Shown in pieces: positions 22,707 to 34,363 of a DNA stretch of 64,000 nt. The translations under genes were made by a program, and so were the position numbers. The notes under the pieces were generated by a model. It searched no databases and was not told the DNA's origin. It was given only the letters and a program-made list of their open reading frames with translations. Positions within the stretch are counted from its first letter, which is position 1. The number at the start of each line of letters is the position of its first letter. The DNA comes from Drechslerella dactyloides (Eukaryota; Ascomycota; Orbiliomycetes; Orbiliales; Orbiliaceae): the NCBI GenBank assembly GCA_020064725.1, contig JAGTWJ010000007.1:558001-622000 (forward strand), written 5' to 3'.

Positions 22707-23846
22707 TTACCGCCTTCCTCGGTTCTTCCCCGCGCGACCCGATCTTCTGACAGGCTCCAGCTGGCCTCTTCCGTTGCCCTGCATACGGGCCCTCTTCATC
22801 TTCTCCTCCTTTCGCTTATCGTTTATCAGACCGACGCTGCCGGCTTCGACGAGTCCTTTCCACCGTTCTCCGACGCTCAGTCCGTCTCTTCCAAGCGTGT
22901 TGGCGCACTCGGCCCAGTCCGTGGCTGACAGGCGCATTTTGGCGAGCACCATTCCGACCAGCTGCTTGTCTTCCTCCTCGCTCCAGGGGCCCATATTCCT
23001 ACGTGTTGCGCTGAGTCGTTTCGACGGCGGGCCGCGGAGTCGGGTTCGCTTGGGCGTTACGAAGGGGTCGTCGAGCAGATCGTCGTCGCTCTCCGGGTGG
23101 AACGTTGTGGACTCTACTATTCCTATTCTTGGCGCCGGCGGGCAGATTGTTGGCGTCGTCTGCGGGTCGGGCGTGGTGAACGGATCGGCAACGTGGCGTG
23201 GCGTCGAATCGCGCGAACTATCCGTCGATTGCGCGTCCGGTGTCGCAGCTTGCGCGGCGGCGGCAGCGGCGCTCTCGTTACGTTTGCGCTTGTTGTTGCG
23301 GGTCACGATGGTATACGTGTACGTGTACCCGGTGTTTGCGCGCGGTGTGTCGACTTCCATTTCTCCTCCGCTGGTGGGCTCGTCGTCGGCGCCGGGCGTC
23401 GTCCATGGTGTGTGCTGCGGTATTATCTGCTTCGAAGGCGTCTGCGGGCTGGGTGTCCTACTAGGCGTCGGCGTCGCGAGGAGCGAGTTTCCATATCGCG
23501 ACTGGTTGCCGCCCAGCGCGCCGGCGTAATAACTTCGAGGCGGTGTTTTGTCGAGCGACAGGACGTGGTTGAGCGCTTCTGAGGAATTGGCGATTCGTTC
23601 GCTTCGCGGTGTGAGCTGGCATGGATTGTTCGCGATGGAGAGGCCGAGGCCTATACCGCAGGAAAGGGCGCTGTGGTTGTGGTTGTGGTTGTGATTGTGG
23701 GTATGGGTGTGGTTATGGCTATGGCTATGATGATGCGCGCCGGACGACAGCGACGCGCCATTTCGCTGCGACTGCGAGCGGGTGGTCGTCCTCGAGCGAC
23801 TGACGCGGAATGCGTTCTCGCACGGGAGAACCGAAGGCAAAAGCAT
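22707..23846 (-). CDS. SANT/Myb-like DNA-binding protein
   Basis: Probable nuclear DNA- or chromatin-binding protein. The ATG at 23846 gives 379 residues; the frame is open a little further upstream but without an ATG. A single SANT/Myb-like domain is near residues 282-340: GPWSEEEDKQLVGMV with the first conserved Trp, then DWAECANTL and VGERWKGLV. It is followed by a very basic tail ending GRAGKNRGRR. The N-terminal part has a striking His/Asn/Thr run (about residues 40-60, repeated HN and HT pairs) and many TP/SP sites. In the middle, KRKRNE is a candidate nuclear localisation signal. One Myb repeat only, so not a classical two- or three-repeat Myb factor. The target is unknown. Confidence 0.75.
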   Translation of the reverse strand: MLLPSVLPCENAFRVSRSRTTTRSQSQRNGASLSSGAHHHSHSHNHTHTHNHNHNHNHSALSCGIGLGLSIANNPCQLTPRSERIANSSEALNHVLSLDKTPPRSYYAGALGGNQSRYGNSLLATPTPSRTPSPQTPSKQIIPQHTPWTTPGADDEPTSGGEMEVDTPRANTGYTYTYTIVTRNNKRKRNESAAAAAAQAATPDAQSTDSSRDSTPRHVADPFTTPDPQTTPTICPPAPRIGIVESTTFHPESDDDLLDDPFVTPKRTRLRGPPSKRLSATRRNMGPWSEEEDKQLVGMVLAKMRLSATDWAECANTLGRDGLSVGERWKGLVEAGSVGLINDKRKEEKMKRARMQGNGRGQLEPVRRSGRAGKNRGRR

Positions 23847-26800
23847 GGGAGCGATGAGAGGCGACAAAACGGCGACAACAGCGACAACAGCGACAACAGC
23901 GGCGATATTCCTTCGCGATGCGACAGCGGAAAGTTGTTTGGGAAGGACGGCGGAGAGGGTAGTGCGATCGAGCGATGGTTGTCTCCCTGATTGTTCGGCG
24001 GAGGGAGCGGGAATGGCTGAGCCTCAGTACTTATAGCTCCTCCCGGAGACGGATGTAAGGCTGGCAGGACGGTGGAACAATACGGCGAGGTGATGCGATG
24101 GCTGCGATGGGTTCCGGCGCGCGCGCGAGGTAGTGGATGTGAGTGGTTCGTGGGAGGTGACGGCGGTGGTGGCCCGGGCGATGAGGGTGGAAGCGATGGT
24201 GAGTGGGTGATGATGCGGTCGAGGTGGAGGAGAATTGAATCTGCCAGCGACAACAAGAAGATTATTCGCCGGCAGGCAGCCCACAACTACAACCACGCAC
24301 ACAACGACAACAACAACGGCGCTGAAACGCCGCCTCCAATCGAGAGCGAGATAACACGTATGCACGACAGGCAGGGCCGAGGGCAGGAATGTCCAGGCGA
24401 GTCGGGTTCTGGGAGCTGGCGAACGGTTTTGTGCGATGGCAGTCGGAAGTATTTGCGACGGATGGGCGATGGAGGGTCGAGCAGCGATGGGGGCAAGGTT
24501 GGGAAATCCAGCCAGATGAGGGGGACCGGATGCTTAATTAGAGCGGGAAGCCTGCATAACAGCACTGGTAAATGTCGCCCTTCACGCCCAACTGCTGTCA
24601 AACGGACGAGAGGGAAGGGAAGGGATCTGGAGCCCGCCGGATTGCACTCCAAAAGTACCGGCCGGGGTCCCAGTTTCCGTTGCGCAGGGCCGGAAAAGGT
24701 GGCCTCACTTCGCCTCAGTGACAGGACAGGAACCTTCCGTCGAAGGGCCACAGAAAGCGAGAGAAAGTGCGCGAGCCCTTGACTAGTTCGTTTCCCTCTC
24801 GCTCGTCTGGAAAAAAGTAAAACCTCCCGTCTGCTTTCTTCTTCCAGCGGCTGCTCGCGCTTCAGCGAACGAATCGCTCCCATTCCCCACCAACCTGGAC
24901 CGGCGGCCTCTGTCTTTCCTTTTTCTCTATTCCTCTCAAGGGTGGGTGGGATCGATCATTCGGACAAGGTCCCGCGATGCTGCGCAAATTTGGCCTTTCC
25001 GGCCGGGGTGCGAGAGAAAGGCTAACAAGAAAGAGAAGCAGAGCACGAACCCTTGACGGCCTTGACTGTCAATTGACGATGATATGATGAGGGGGACCGC
25101 GGCGTGGTCTGAGCCTGTCTAGCCCATCTGGAATACCATGTCCTCCTCCCTGTGAGTCTTTTAGGCGGATAGAAGAGGACGGCAACGGCACTGTCAACGA
25201 GGGGGGAAATCCCCCAAACCGAGCGGGTCGACTAGCTGGGGGATGCGATATCGATATCGATATCCAGGCGTAGCTGTGGAGCGACTGCTGCCCACAACTA
25301 GCCCACAATTACGATAGAGAGTTCCCCTCAGCGTCGGGGAGCTGCTCCATCGGGAGAATCGATAGTTCATGGCGACGCGCGACTGCGACCAACTGAGACT
25401 TATCTGTCCAACTTTGTGGGCTGTTGGCTGTCTGTTAATGGCTTTGCTGCACCTTCTCGATGGGCTGCATCATCGCGCGGACAGGCATTTTTTTGAATCC
25501 GACCAATCGCTGAAATTTCCCTCACGCCAAAAAGCCATGGACACCAGAGCTTCGATTAGCGAAGGGATTGACGTTTCCCTCACCATGAATGAACCATGTC
25601 ACGATCAACGGGATACGAAAAGCCTCTCCACTGCGACCCCTCGGACGGGTCCATTCACCCTTCTGTGGTGGTGCAAGCTCGGGATTCACGGCCCAAGCAC
25701 CGTGCACTCCCCTATCCCGCCTCACACAAGCGTCGAGGCCCGCTCGAACCTTCTTTGTGTCTTTCGAAAGCATCGGGGCCGGCCTTCCCCTAAAAGCTAA
25801 AGACGAAGAGGGGAAACAAACGAGATCGAGTCTGGGTCATGAGGCCCCCCTTGGAGCCTAGAAGGACGCGTCAAAGTTGGGGAGTGCCGCACTCTCTCTC
25901 TCCATCTCTCTCATCAATTGTCCGCATGACATAATGTTTCATCGACCATCCACCCCTCAGCGACGCGAATGCCTGGCTGTCGAGTCGAGTGGAAGTCGAA
26001 GGGAGCGTGAAACGAGGATTTGCACGCAGGCATGGAAGCGGTGGTGCCGCGCGATGTCGAGCGCCGATGATTGACTTTTATGACTTCACGATGACATCCT
26101 CCGCGCCTTGCGATCGAGCCGACTCGTCTGGATCTTTTCTCTGTCAAGCAGCCTGCATGCGGGCAGCGGGCAATCGATACGCAAACCGCGATCAGTTAAG
26201 ATGCACCGTTTCCGCTAAGGACCCACTCAGTGCCACTCTGCATCCACGCCAACCAGCTGGGGCCAGAAATTAATCAATTTGGCCGCTGGACAAGGGGCGC
26301 CCGACGACACGCGTCCTGTCAAATCCGCTCGCACGCGTTGTTGTTTACGTTCCCGCTTGCCGGATCGGGAAATATCCGCCGCAACGGGAAGCAGCGCGAC
26401 GCGGAAACGGCGAATGTGTTGCCGCGTTGCAGTTTGTCACATGTTTGCCCGTTTCGGTCGACACGTCTGACGACGCGTGTGCTGCGTATAGATATGCGTA
26501 TCATGAGGGTGACTCCGATATTGCAGTCGGGCGCTGCGATGAAGTCATTGGATAGGAGATATTATGTAGGTACTTAGTAGGTGAGTTCATTGGCTGTCGG
26601 GGACGAGCGTTTTTCTCTCGGGACGCTGATTTGGTGGGTAATGACGTTGTCTCCCAGGCGCTAGCATGGAACAAGGCGCAGATGCAGGAACGAAACAGAT
26701 CCAAACTTCTTATAATATCGTATTAAGCTTGTTACTGGGATAATATATCTCGATCTCGTGCCCGTTTCAGGTGCAGGCACCGAGTGTGCAGATTCGCTAC

Positions 26801-26911
26801 CATGCTTCAACCAACCTGACAAAGCTGCTGGTTACTCAGCTGCAGCTCTGACTCAATACATACGTTTATATACATTGGGCAACTACATATCGGAGACCCA
26901 GACAATCAACC
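23847..26911. other. Long intergenic region, mostly leader/promoter-like
   Basis: Begins with CGACAACAG-type tandem units at 23872-23905, just upstream of the SANT gene start. No frame on either strand between 24000 and 26900 is protein-like. A palindromic GATATCGATATCGATATC lies at about 25247-25264. Confidence 0.4.
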
Positions 26912-28057
26912 TCACGGAGCATGCGCCGCAGCGGAATTGACAACCCCCATTGCCAGCAGCACCGTGGCTGCTAGTGCTGAGAAATCGCCAACGGAGGTGA
27001 TCAAGCCGCTCCAGCTGCCATCCACCGCGCAAAATGCAACACCCACAACACCGAGACTTGCCGCAGTCGCTACCGAACCGTATAGCCAGCCTCTGGTCGG
27101 CCATACGGGTAGGGTTCGGTCTCGGAAGAGGGGAATAAGGAGGCACCAGAGCGATGCATATGAGCGGAGCATCTGGGAAAGGGCGCTGAATAGACTATTG
27201 TCGGGATTGAAGAACGCCATACCGGTGAAGATGCCGCTGGCGACGGTGAGTATGAAGACTGGGAACCAGATCGTGTCGCGGCTTTCAATGATCTTTTGTA
27301 GAGTTGATACTGCGACAGGCGTGGGGTAGAAAAAGGACGGGAATGATAGGTTGACCGCTGCCTGAGCGGTTGCTCCTATCTTGGTGGGCGACGAGGCTGA
27401 AGACTGATCGTTGCCCTTAGCGGAGTCTCTAGGTCGCGAGTTGGAGGAGCCTGTATGATTTCTTCTGCGCTGCCTCAGACCTTGCTTATGCTCAGTAAGC
27501 TTCTCTTGCCGAAGTTTCTCAGCATCGTCGATGAAGCAAAAGCAAGCGGCTAGACTTTTTATGAAGTTGTCCAGCTCCTGGAGAGTGCCCCGGGTCGCCT
27601 CTACTATCACCCTCCGCTTACTTTCACTTCTCGACGCCGCTGTAATCCTCCCAATCTCCTTCCGGCTAGCCACCAAATTCTGAAATTCGACTTCAGTCCG
27701 TTCGAGGGCTATATATTTGTAGTGTACCGACACCTCTAATAGGTCTTCGGCTGCGGATTCCCAACGACGGGTGAGCGATGTCCATTCAGACGTCAGCTCA
27801 CGGCACCGTATCTCAATTCGAGATCCAACCGGACCCCGAAGAGGTTCCAGCGCATTTCCCCAAACATGTCTTGCCATATCCGTTAGGATATCTATGATTT
27901 TTTCGAGCTGAAATGCAACTTTGGGGCTTTCATGCAGTGCGAAGCGCAGCCATTTCATCATAATGGCAACGTCTTGGTCCTCCGGCCTTGTTTCAGCAAT
28001 TCTCTCGAGTTCAAGGAGGTTATAGCCCCAGTCGGCTTTAAAATCTTCCAGATGCAT
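26912..28057 (-). CDS. Membrane protein, paralogue A of a divergent pair
   Basis: Single-exon frame of 381 residues from ATG 28057. Residues 1-200 are predicted helical and charged (MHLEDFKADWGYN start; several coiled-coil-like stretches such as ERTEVEFQNLVASRKEIG). A basic/Ser linker follows (about 200-235), then a C-terminal module at 260-381 with four hydrophobic segments. The module contains YASLWCLLIPLFRD, TLPVWP and RGWLY. It aligns without gaps over 122 residues with the C-terminus of the divergent gene at 29030-30550; by hand count about 60% are identical. I do not recognise the family. Fungal proteins with a helical N-terminus and a C-terminal four-span module are often uncharacterised; a membrane location is the only firm inference. 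Confidence 0.8.
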   Translation of the reverse strand: MHLEDFKADWGYNLLELERIAETRPEDQDVAIMMKWLRFALHESPKVAFQLEKIIDILTDMARHVWGNALEPLRGPVGSRIEIRCRELTSEWTSLTRRWESAAEDLLEVSVHYKYIALERTEVEFQNLVASRKEIGRITAASRSESKRRVIVEATRGTLQELDNFIKSLAACFCFIDDAEKLRQEKLTEHKQGLRQRRRNHTGSSNSRPRDSAKGNDQSSASSPTKIGATAQAAVNLSFPSFFYPTPVAVSTLQKIIESRDTIWFPVFILTVASGIFTGMAFFNPDNSLFSALSQMLRSYASLWCLLIPLFRDRTLPVWPTRGWLYGSVATAASLGVVGVAFCAVDGSWSGLITSVGDFSALAATVLLAMGVVNSAAAHAP

Positions 28058-29029
28058 AGTTCAACGGCTCCGTGTAGCCCCGATCCTGAAAGCCGTCGTC
28101 AACCGAGTCCTGGTCGGCTACGTATGGGGAGATATGCGACTGCTCTTTGGCACAGACTATAGCATCGTGCATTAGCTTCTCAGTGGGGACAGGAGAGATG
28201 CGTCCGCGAACCTACAGGTTAAGTGGATACCCCTCTCTTGTCGTGGTATTCGCAACGCGGGTGGAAGTTACAGGTACTTTGAATGAACAAGATGTCGATA
28301 TAATATATATCAAGGTACTGTTGGCGTAAACTGCAATGCATGTGGACCCGCCAGCTAAGATATACCAGGGAACTTTTCTGGAGTTTTATCATCGTTCCGG
28401 GCTATGTTCAAGGATCCGATGGGTCTCTCGGCGCTGACAACCGCGGCAGCCTCGTCGAGCAAACACCTTGCTATCTGCCTTGACCCTTGGTCTGATAACA
28501 CTTGGTGCAAGCATTTCGATGCAAACCAAACGCACATGTACCGTGCATATACAGCAAGTCTCCACATTCGAGAAACCGGTTCGTCGAACGGGGAGGGCCG
28601 TGTGGGACGCAACATGCTTCTGGACGTCTATCTGTCAACGCATGCGACTCGAATGTGAATAGTTTCCCCGCTGCGCATAGTCGACGAGGCTGCTGCGTGT
28701 GTTTGATGGAAACGAGCTCCTCACGTCGTGCATGCGTACATAGGTTCCCGTCTCTCGCAGGCGTTGGCTCTGGTTTATAACGATTGCTGATTCTCCAGGT
28801 TCATGGGATCGCACCTGCTATATTACCTAACTCTTCGTGTCGTTCAATTGAGGCGTGCCCGAGTGTATATCGGTGGAAGCATCTTTCTACGAAGCCGACT
28901 CCCACCAGGTATTCGAGTTATAAAGTGTGTACGTACGGATCCTAGTTCGATAGCGCACGTCGGCGAGTGTCGCACGATAGCTAACTGCTCAAACGCCCCC
29001 ACGTTTTGTCGATTATATCTGTAGTCTGA
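28058..29029. promoter_or_regulatory. Shared upstream region of the divergent paralogues
   Basis: About 970 bases between two divergent ATGs, so it must hold both promoters. No coding frame is convincing. No inverted or direct repeat large enough to show the duplication itself is evident by eye. Confidence 0.5.
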
Positions 29030-30550
29030 ATGTCTACAAGGATCGGTGGAGGATCTAGATTGAACGGACCGGGCCCTTCTTCACCCTGGCCGGGGAATAA
29101 GGAACTACCTATGCCCGATTCAGACGCCCTTTCACTATTGCCGACGCGCTGGAGAACATCTCAATTTGAGCCCCAAACCTCTTCGCCGGGGCCACGGGTC
29201 CTGTGGGGGAAAGCCAGTCCCGAGCCCGAGACCAGAGTTGTCTTTGCGGAAGCGGATCCTGAGCTCGAGACCAGACCTGCCTGGGGGGGAGTAAGCGCGG
29301 CATCGTGGACAACAGACAGGCCTGAGAGAGGTGAATCCGGGATGCGGCAGCGGTTCCCTGAGATATCGATTCACCCACCCGTCTCCCATAGGCCTCTAAC
29401 ACCAGACCTCGCGGCAAACGAAGACGAAGGATCGCCCGTGGACTGGTGGACGATACCCCTCAACGTGGATTGTAAGTGGATACAATTCAGGGGAGCCGAC
29501 CCAGAACTCGCATCCGAGCTTTCGCAAGCGGCCAAGATAATCCAAGAGATAGACGCCGAGATCCCGGGCCACGATCCCGACAAGCTTACCAACCCGCTGT
29601 CCACGATCAACGTCTGCGCGCCCCACATTATCAAATTCTGGGCCGGCCTCACGGTCGAGTGGGAAGGTGCTGTATGTGTACGTGAAACCAAACGAAAGAC
29701 GACGAGCCACCTCGAGCTCCGCCGCTACCCTATAGATGCCGCGATGGCCCGCCTGTCCGCCTGCTACTCCGGCGGCCCAAGAGATAGATCATCGACCCGG
29801 AGAAAAGCCAACGGGATCATCAAGAAATGCCTGAAAAATCTAGCCAACCTGAGGCATCGCGGCCTCGAATTCCAGACCCGTATCAATACCGCTAGCCACA
29901 CGCTCGGACTAGAAATCCCGACGTCCCCATCGCTCAGAAGGCGACGGAATAGCAATAGGAATACCATCAGAGTGCCATTGACGCCGCCTCCAGAAGACAC
30001 AGTGCTATACGAAGAACAGGACTCACACCCTCCGCTTCTGTCCGTAGATTCTCGCTCGGAACCCATCACCGACTATAGCAGCGTCGAAGGCAGGTTCCCT
30101 GCACATTTCTACCCACAGATGCATGACAACTACACCGTCGTGACATCAACCCATAGTAAATTGAAAACCTTCCTCTACGACCGCGATACCCTCTTCCTTC
30201 TCGTCTTCGCCTTCGTCGTGGCAAGCGGTATACTCGCCGGCATGGCCTTCTTCAACCCGGAGACGCCGGGATACGCTGCCGGCTCGCAACTCTGTCGTGT
30301 CTACGCGTCGCTGTGGTGTTTGCTGATACCGCTGTTTCGCGACAGCACGCTGCCCGTCTGGCCGGCGCGCGGGTGGCTGTATGCTACCGCTGCGGTGTCG
30401 GCGGCGCTGACCGCGCTTGCGGTGGGGTTGTGCGGCGTTGATGCGCGATGGAGTGGGCTGGCGGCGTGTATTGGGGATTTTGCAATGTTGGCGGCGACAG
30501 TGCTGTTGGCGATGGTGGTCGTGCATTCGGCGAAGGATAGGGCGGTGTGA
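29030..30550 (+). CDS. Membrane protein, paralogue B of a divergent pair
   Basis: Single-exon frame of 506 residues from ATG 29030. The N-terminal 150 residues are Pro/Ser-rich and disordered and include repeated segments of the type PE(P/L)ETR near residues 63-85. Residues about 160-300 are helical with a basic stretch (RRKANGIIKKCLKNL). The C-terminal module at 385-506 has four hydrophobic segments and carries the same YASLWCLLIPLFRD, TLPVWP and RGWLY blocks as paralogue A, over exactly the same length. The N-terminal parts of A and B are only faintly alike. The function is unknown. Divergent orientation would allow joint expression from the shared 970-base region (inference). Confidence 0.82.
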   Translation: MSTRIGGGSRLNGPGPSSPWPGNKELPMPDSDALSLLPTRWRTSQFEPQTSSPGPRVLWGKASPEPETRVVFAEADPELETRPAWGGVSAASWTTDRPERGESGMRQRFPEISIHPPVSHRPLTPDLAANEDEGSPVDWWTIPLNVDCKWIQFRGADPELASELSQAAKIIQEIDAEIPGHDPDKLTNPLSTINVCAPHIIKFWAGLTVEWEGAVCVRETKRKTTSHLELRRYPIDAAMARLSACYSGGPRDRSSTRRKANGIIKKCLKNLANLRHRGLEFQTRINTASHTLGLEIPTSPSLRRRRNSNRNTIRVPLTPPPEDTVLYEEQDSHPPLLSVDSRSEPITDYSSVEGRFPAHFYPQMHDNYTVVTSTHSKLKTFLYDRDTLFLLVFAFVVASGILAGMAFFNPETPGYAAGSQLCRVYASLWCLLIPLFRDSTLPVWPARGWLYATAAVSAALTALAVGLCGVDARWSGLAACIGDFAMLAATVLLAMVVVHSAKDRAV

Positions 30551-31608
30551 TTTGTCGGTATGGGTATCTGGCGTTTGAGATGGGCTTAGGCTTGGGATAT
30601 ATTGTATACGGTGTCGGTGAGTCAGAATGATCATATGAATTGGAACCGGAGTTCAGGTAGGTGTTGCGGGTGTGTTCTTTTCTTCATGACCTTGATTTAT
30701 AAGTATAAATTGTCAAGCGTGGACCTCTGGGGTTACCACGGGATGGTGTATAGGGAGATTATGTTGGTAGGCGGTGTGTCTGCTTGACCGTTTTTATGGG
30801 CTACGTATCCACGGATCTTCTTTCCAAAGAATGTCAGCTTGGGGTTGGTTGTATTACATTTATACATGGTAATATATATATTGAAGAGCGGGCTGCTGAT
30901 TTATATCGCACGGGGACTGGTCGACCTAAGCAGGTCAGATGTGAGCTCGAGGCTGTGGAAGCCTCAGGCATGGCGAATGCAATGCAATATGGTAATAAGG
31001 TCCATCGATAGATCGCAGTTCCATCCGTCGTGCAGCTTGAGTTCTCGATATAACTAAGCTGTCGCATTGAACTTGACATGTACGTACAAGTAGTACAGTA
31101 ATCACTGGCTGTGCGATTGATACGAGGCGGGAGGCAGCATCGGCCGTTCATCGATTCCCAATCTCAAATGTTGGATGTGAATGCAAAGAATTCAAAGTAG
31201 AGAGTCCGGACAAGGCGTCCATGCAAAGAAGTAGCGTGAAAGCGCAGATAAACGTCAGCAAGTCAACACTAGCTATCATACTTGAGACAGCAAAAAACGA
31301 GCAACCAGAGGTACGAGATGCATTGGCGAAGAATAAAAATAACCCTTGATCGAAAACCGCAGTCGAAAAGAAACAGGGATAGATGGTAAAAAGAAAAGGC
31401 GACGAGACGAACGTCGTTGATTAAAACAGAGACCCGCATCTAAATGCTACACAAAGCTGGCCAAGCAAAGCTGCAAAAATATCAATCAATCAAGAAGAGC
31501 TAGAGGTGACAAATAGACAAAACTATATGCAGAAGGTATGCCCGAGACTCGACAAACCGGTCGTAAATTCATCCATCCGTCCGCCCACCAATCCCACTCC
31601 ACTCCGAC
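30551..31608. other. Intergenic, convergent gene ends
   Basis: Lies between the 3' ends of paralogue B and the NIPA-like gene. No gene is seen; open frames are short and not protein-like. Confidence 0.4.
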
Positions 31609-34363
31609 TCACCGCCGTTCCTCATCCGTGGTCGCTGGTGGGACGCTCCTAGGATCAGGCAATGGTGCATCCCCGCCTTCAACAATCAACTCATCAACGG
31701 TCGTGCTGCCGCTCAGCTGCCGTAGTCTCTCCTCGTCGACACCACCGTCGACACTGGCGATCCCCTCGCCAAGGTGAACTGTCCGGCGCCGTTCGCCGGC
31801 TCCAAGGCCGGAGTTGCTCCGTCGTGGGTATATAGGTTCGTAATGGTATCGGTGAACCGTGGGGCTACTGCTACTGTTGATCGAGCCGCTGGTATCTGCG
31901 GTGGCAATCGCACTGATATCTGCGATGGCATTGCTACTGTTGTCCGCGCTGGCGTTCGCGCTGGCATTCGCACCAGGACTCGCATCGGCTTCTTCTATAG
32001 CGCTTTCGGTGGGGATTGCGGCGGGGATGGCGTTGGCATTTGCGCTGGCAGCACTGCCGGCCCGACTGACGCGACTGCGGACCGACTGGCGCGCACTTTG
32101 GTCTTGCGACTCCATGGTCTCAGCGCGCTTGCGGCGGGGTGCCTGTGCTGTCTCGCCGCGCAGCCAGCCGCCGAGACGGCCGCCGACGCTCTTCACCTTC
32201 CGAACTCGCCTATCGCGGAGCAATGTGGCGGTAGACCCGGCTGCGTTGGCGTGCGGAGAGGAACCAGCAAAATGGCCGTACTGCGGATCATCGTCGATGA
32301 TATAGTTGACACCGCGCTTGAGCGTGTCGGCCACGACGGCCTGAAGCTGGTAGCCGACGAATAGCGGGCCCGGGGTGATGAGAGAGAAGGAAGAACGATT
32401 TGGATTCGAGGTCGTGGTTGGAGGCGTGGCGACAGGCGTTGTAGCGGAGCCGATGACTGGGCGGCGGCTGCGGCTAGGACTGCGGGAGCGGTTCGGTGTG
32501 GTGGGACGGTGGGAGCCGTCAAAGTTGGTTTTGAGAGGTGGGAGAAGCGGTGAGGATTCGGATGGTGGCGAGTGCAGATGAGAGGGGATAGAGTTTATGC
32601 GCGGCCGCCGGATAGAGTAGCTGGAGCGATGGGATGACGATAAAGCGGGGGGTGCGGCGGTGGCGTCCGAAGTGTGCGAGCGCGCGACGTCGTCAGTGTA
32701 GCGGACGGAGGGATCGTTGGAGGAGATGCGCATAATAGGTGTTACAGGGTTGGCATCAAGATGAGTTTCATCTTCGGTTTCCGAGATTGCAGAATCGTAA
32801 TCGGACTCGTAGCTTAATGCACGCTTGCTAGAGATAAGATAGACACCGATGAAGTTGAGCAGGCATCCCGTGAAGAATTTGATGAGTTTCGAGGCGTCGG
32901 CCTTTTCGAAATCGCGGTATAGGATTGCGGATCCGGTAACAGTGAAGATATTGAACAAAACACTGATGAACCGGTTAGTCAGGTTAGGGTGGGAGGGGTG
33001 TTCCAGAAACTTACAACTGGGTAGGAATAACTTGGGTTGAGTCGAAGCGCTGGAGGGAGCGGCTGAGATACTTGATTTGCATAACAGCAGTAAGGACGAG
33101 AATGAAGACGAGGAGGTAGAAGACCGGGTAGGTGACAATTTTGTACAGCGAGCTGGAGAGGAGGGACGAGACACCCTTCGTCGCCAGGGCTGTATAACCG
33201 CCTGTGGTCACATGCATGTTAGCTCGAAGATGAATATCTCGAATATGACGTCAACGTGTCTGCTTACCAAAAAGCCCGACGATCCCCAAGTCGATGAGGA
33301 TGAATTTTGATCCGTAGATATTGCTGAGATAGAGTAGCGCTGCAATCATAGTGCAGGTGGCAGCAAAGTATATCTCGAATGGGGTCTGCGAGATCTCCCA
33401 CCAAATCTGCTCAGGCGTGAGCTTCACTTCCTTGGGTGACGAGCTCGAGACGACGATGCCGACGCCCGCGATGGCAATAGCGACGCCCAATAAGTCCCTC
33501 CTTCGGAAAGGCTCTTTGAGCATCAGCGGCGCAATCAGACAGTTCGATATCAGCGCGACGACCCCGAGGGGAGACACTATCGACGCCGGCGCAAAGCCGT
33601 ACGCCAAAAAGTTGCCGCATTCGCCAATCGTCATGAGGATGATGCCGGCCCACCACCAGCGTGACCGTAGGTAGGGTGGTGCCGCAGTCGTTTTGCCGTT
33701 CTTCGATAGCGACCGGTCCGGAGATTCGAGAAGGTATTCCTCGTCATCGTCTAGGAAGCCTCGACCCCTTTCCTCGTCGCCGCCCGGTTCCGGACTGTCG
33801 TAGGCGTCCGTGGAAATCCAACTACTCTCCAAGTCCTCATCGTCGCCGTTGTGAGTGCCATTTGGGCTGCCATTGCTTTCCGGCGGGTGCAGGAAGCCAA
33901 CAGGACGGCCGTCAACTGTGGTAGCTCTTCCGTTCCGCGTGCCATTCGCTGGTGGTGGGGGTGTTCCTCCCTTACCCGCAGCGAGCAGCTTCTTCCGTCT
34001 CCGTCGGCGGCGTTTGGATTGTTTCCGCTCCTGCAGCTGTAGCGACTTCTCGCGGGAGAGTCGGATGTGCGCGTACTTTTGCACGTTGAGCGCGAAGGAG
34101 ATAACGATGTTGCCGATAATGGCGATGATGATACCGATGAAGGACGACCAGCGGGCGGGCGATGGCTGGCCGTCGTGGCCGTGCCCGCTGTTGACGAAGG
34201 AATACGACGGCAGATCGGGCGGGGTGTAACCCAGAAAGTCGTCCATCGTCGCCGTCGTCGTGGTCGTCGACAGGCGACGGAGGGAGGGCTGAGATCTCGA
34301 TCCGGGGAGTGGTGGAAGGTAGTTGAGGTTGAACTTATCTGCGGCCGTGTTCCGGACGGACAA
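31609..34363 (-). CDS. NIPA-like (DUF803) magnesium transporter family protein with long tail
   Basis: Multi-span membrane protein of the NIPA/DUF803 family, whose animal members move Mg2+. Three exons are inferred on the minus strand: 34363-33268, 33201-33015 and 32962-31609, with introns 33267-33202 (GTAAGC...CAG) and 33014-32963 (GTAAGT...CAG), both with CTAAC branch sites. The joined product is 878 residues. Family hallmarks are FIGIIIAIIGNIVISFALNV with KYAHI after the first span, then RWWWAGIILMTIGECGNFLA, YGFAPASIVSPLGVVALIS and the splice-joined LFGGYTALATKG. A basic/acidic insert of about 110 residues separates span 1 from span 2, and the last ~430 residues are low-complexity, including Asn/Ala-rich repeats (ANASANASADNSSN). 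Both are extras beyond the compact family core. An internal ATG at codon 40 (MDDFLGYTPP) is an alternative start. Confidence 0.9.

Noticed and set aside
24072..24883. Opposed frames upstream of the SANT gene
   Set aside because: Both strands are open over the same bases and neither has a domain; most likely leader or promoter DNA.
31774..32364. Plus-strand Ala/Gly-rich frame inside the NIPA-like gene
   Set aside because: Antisense to the Asn/Ala-repeat tail, whose repetitive codons keep the other strand open.
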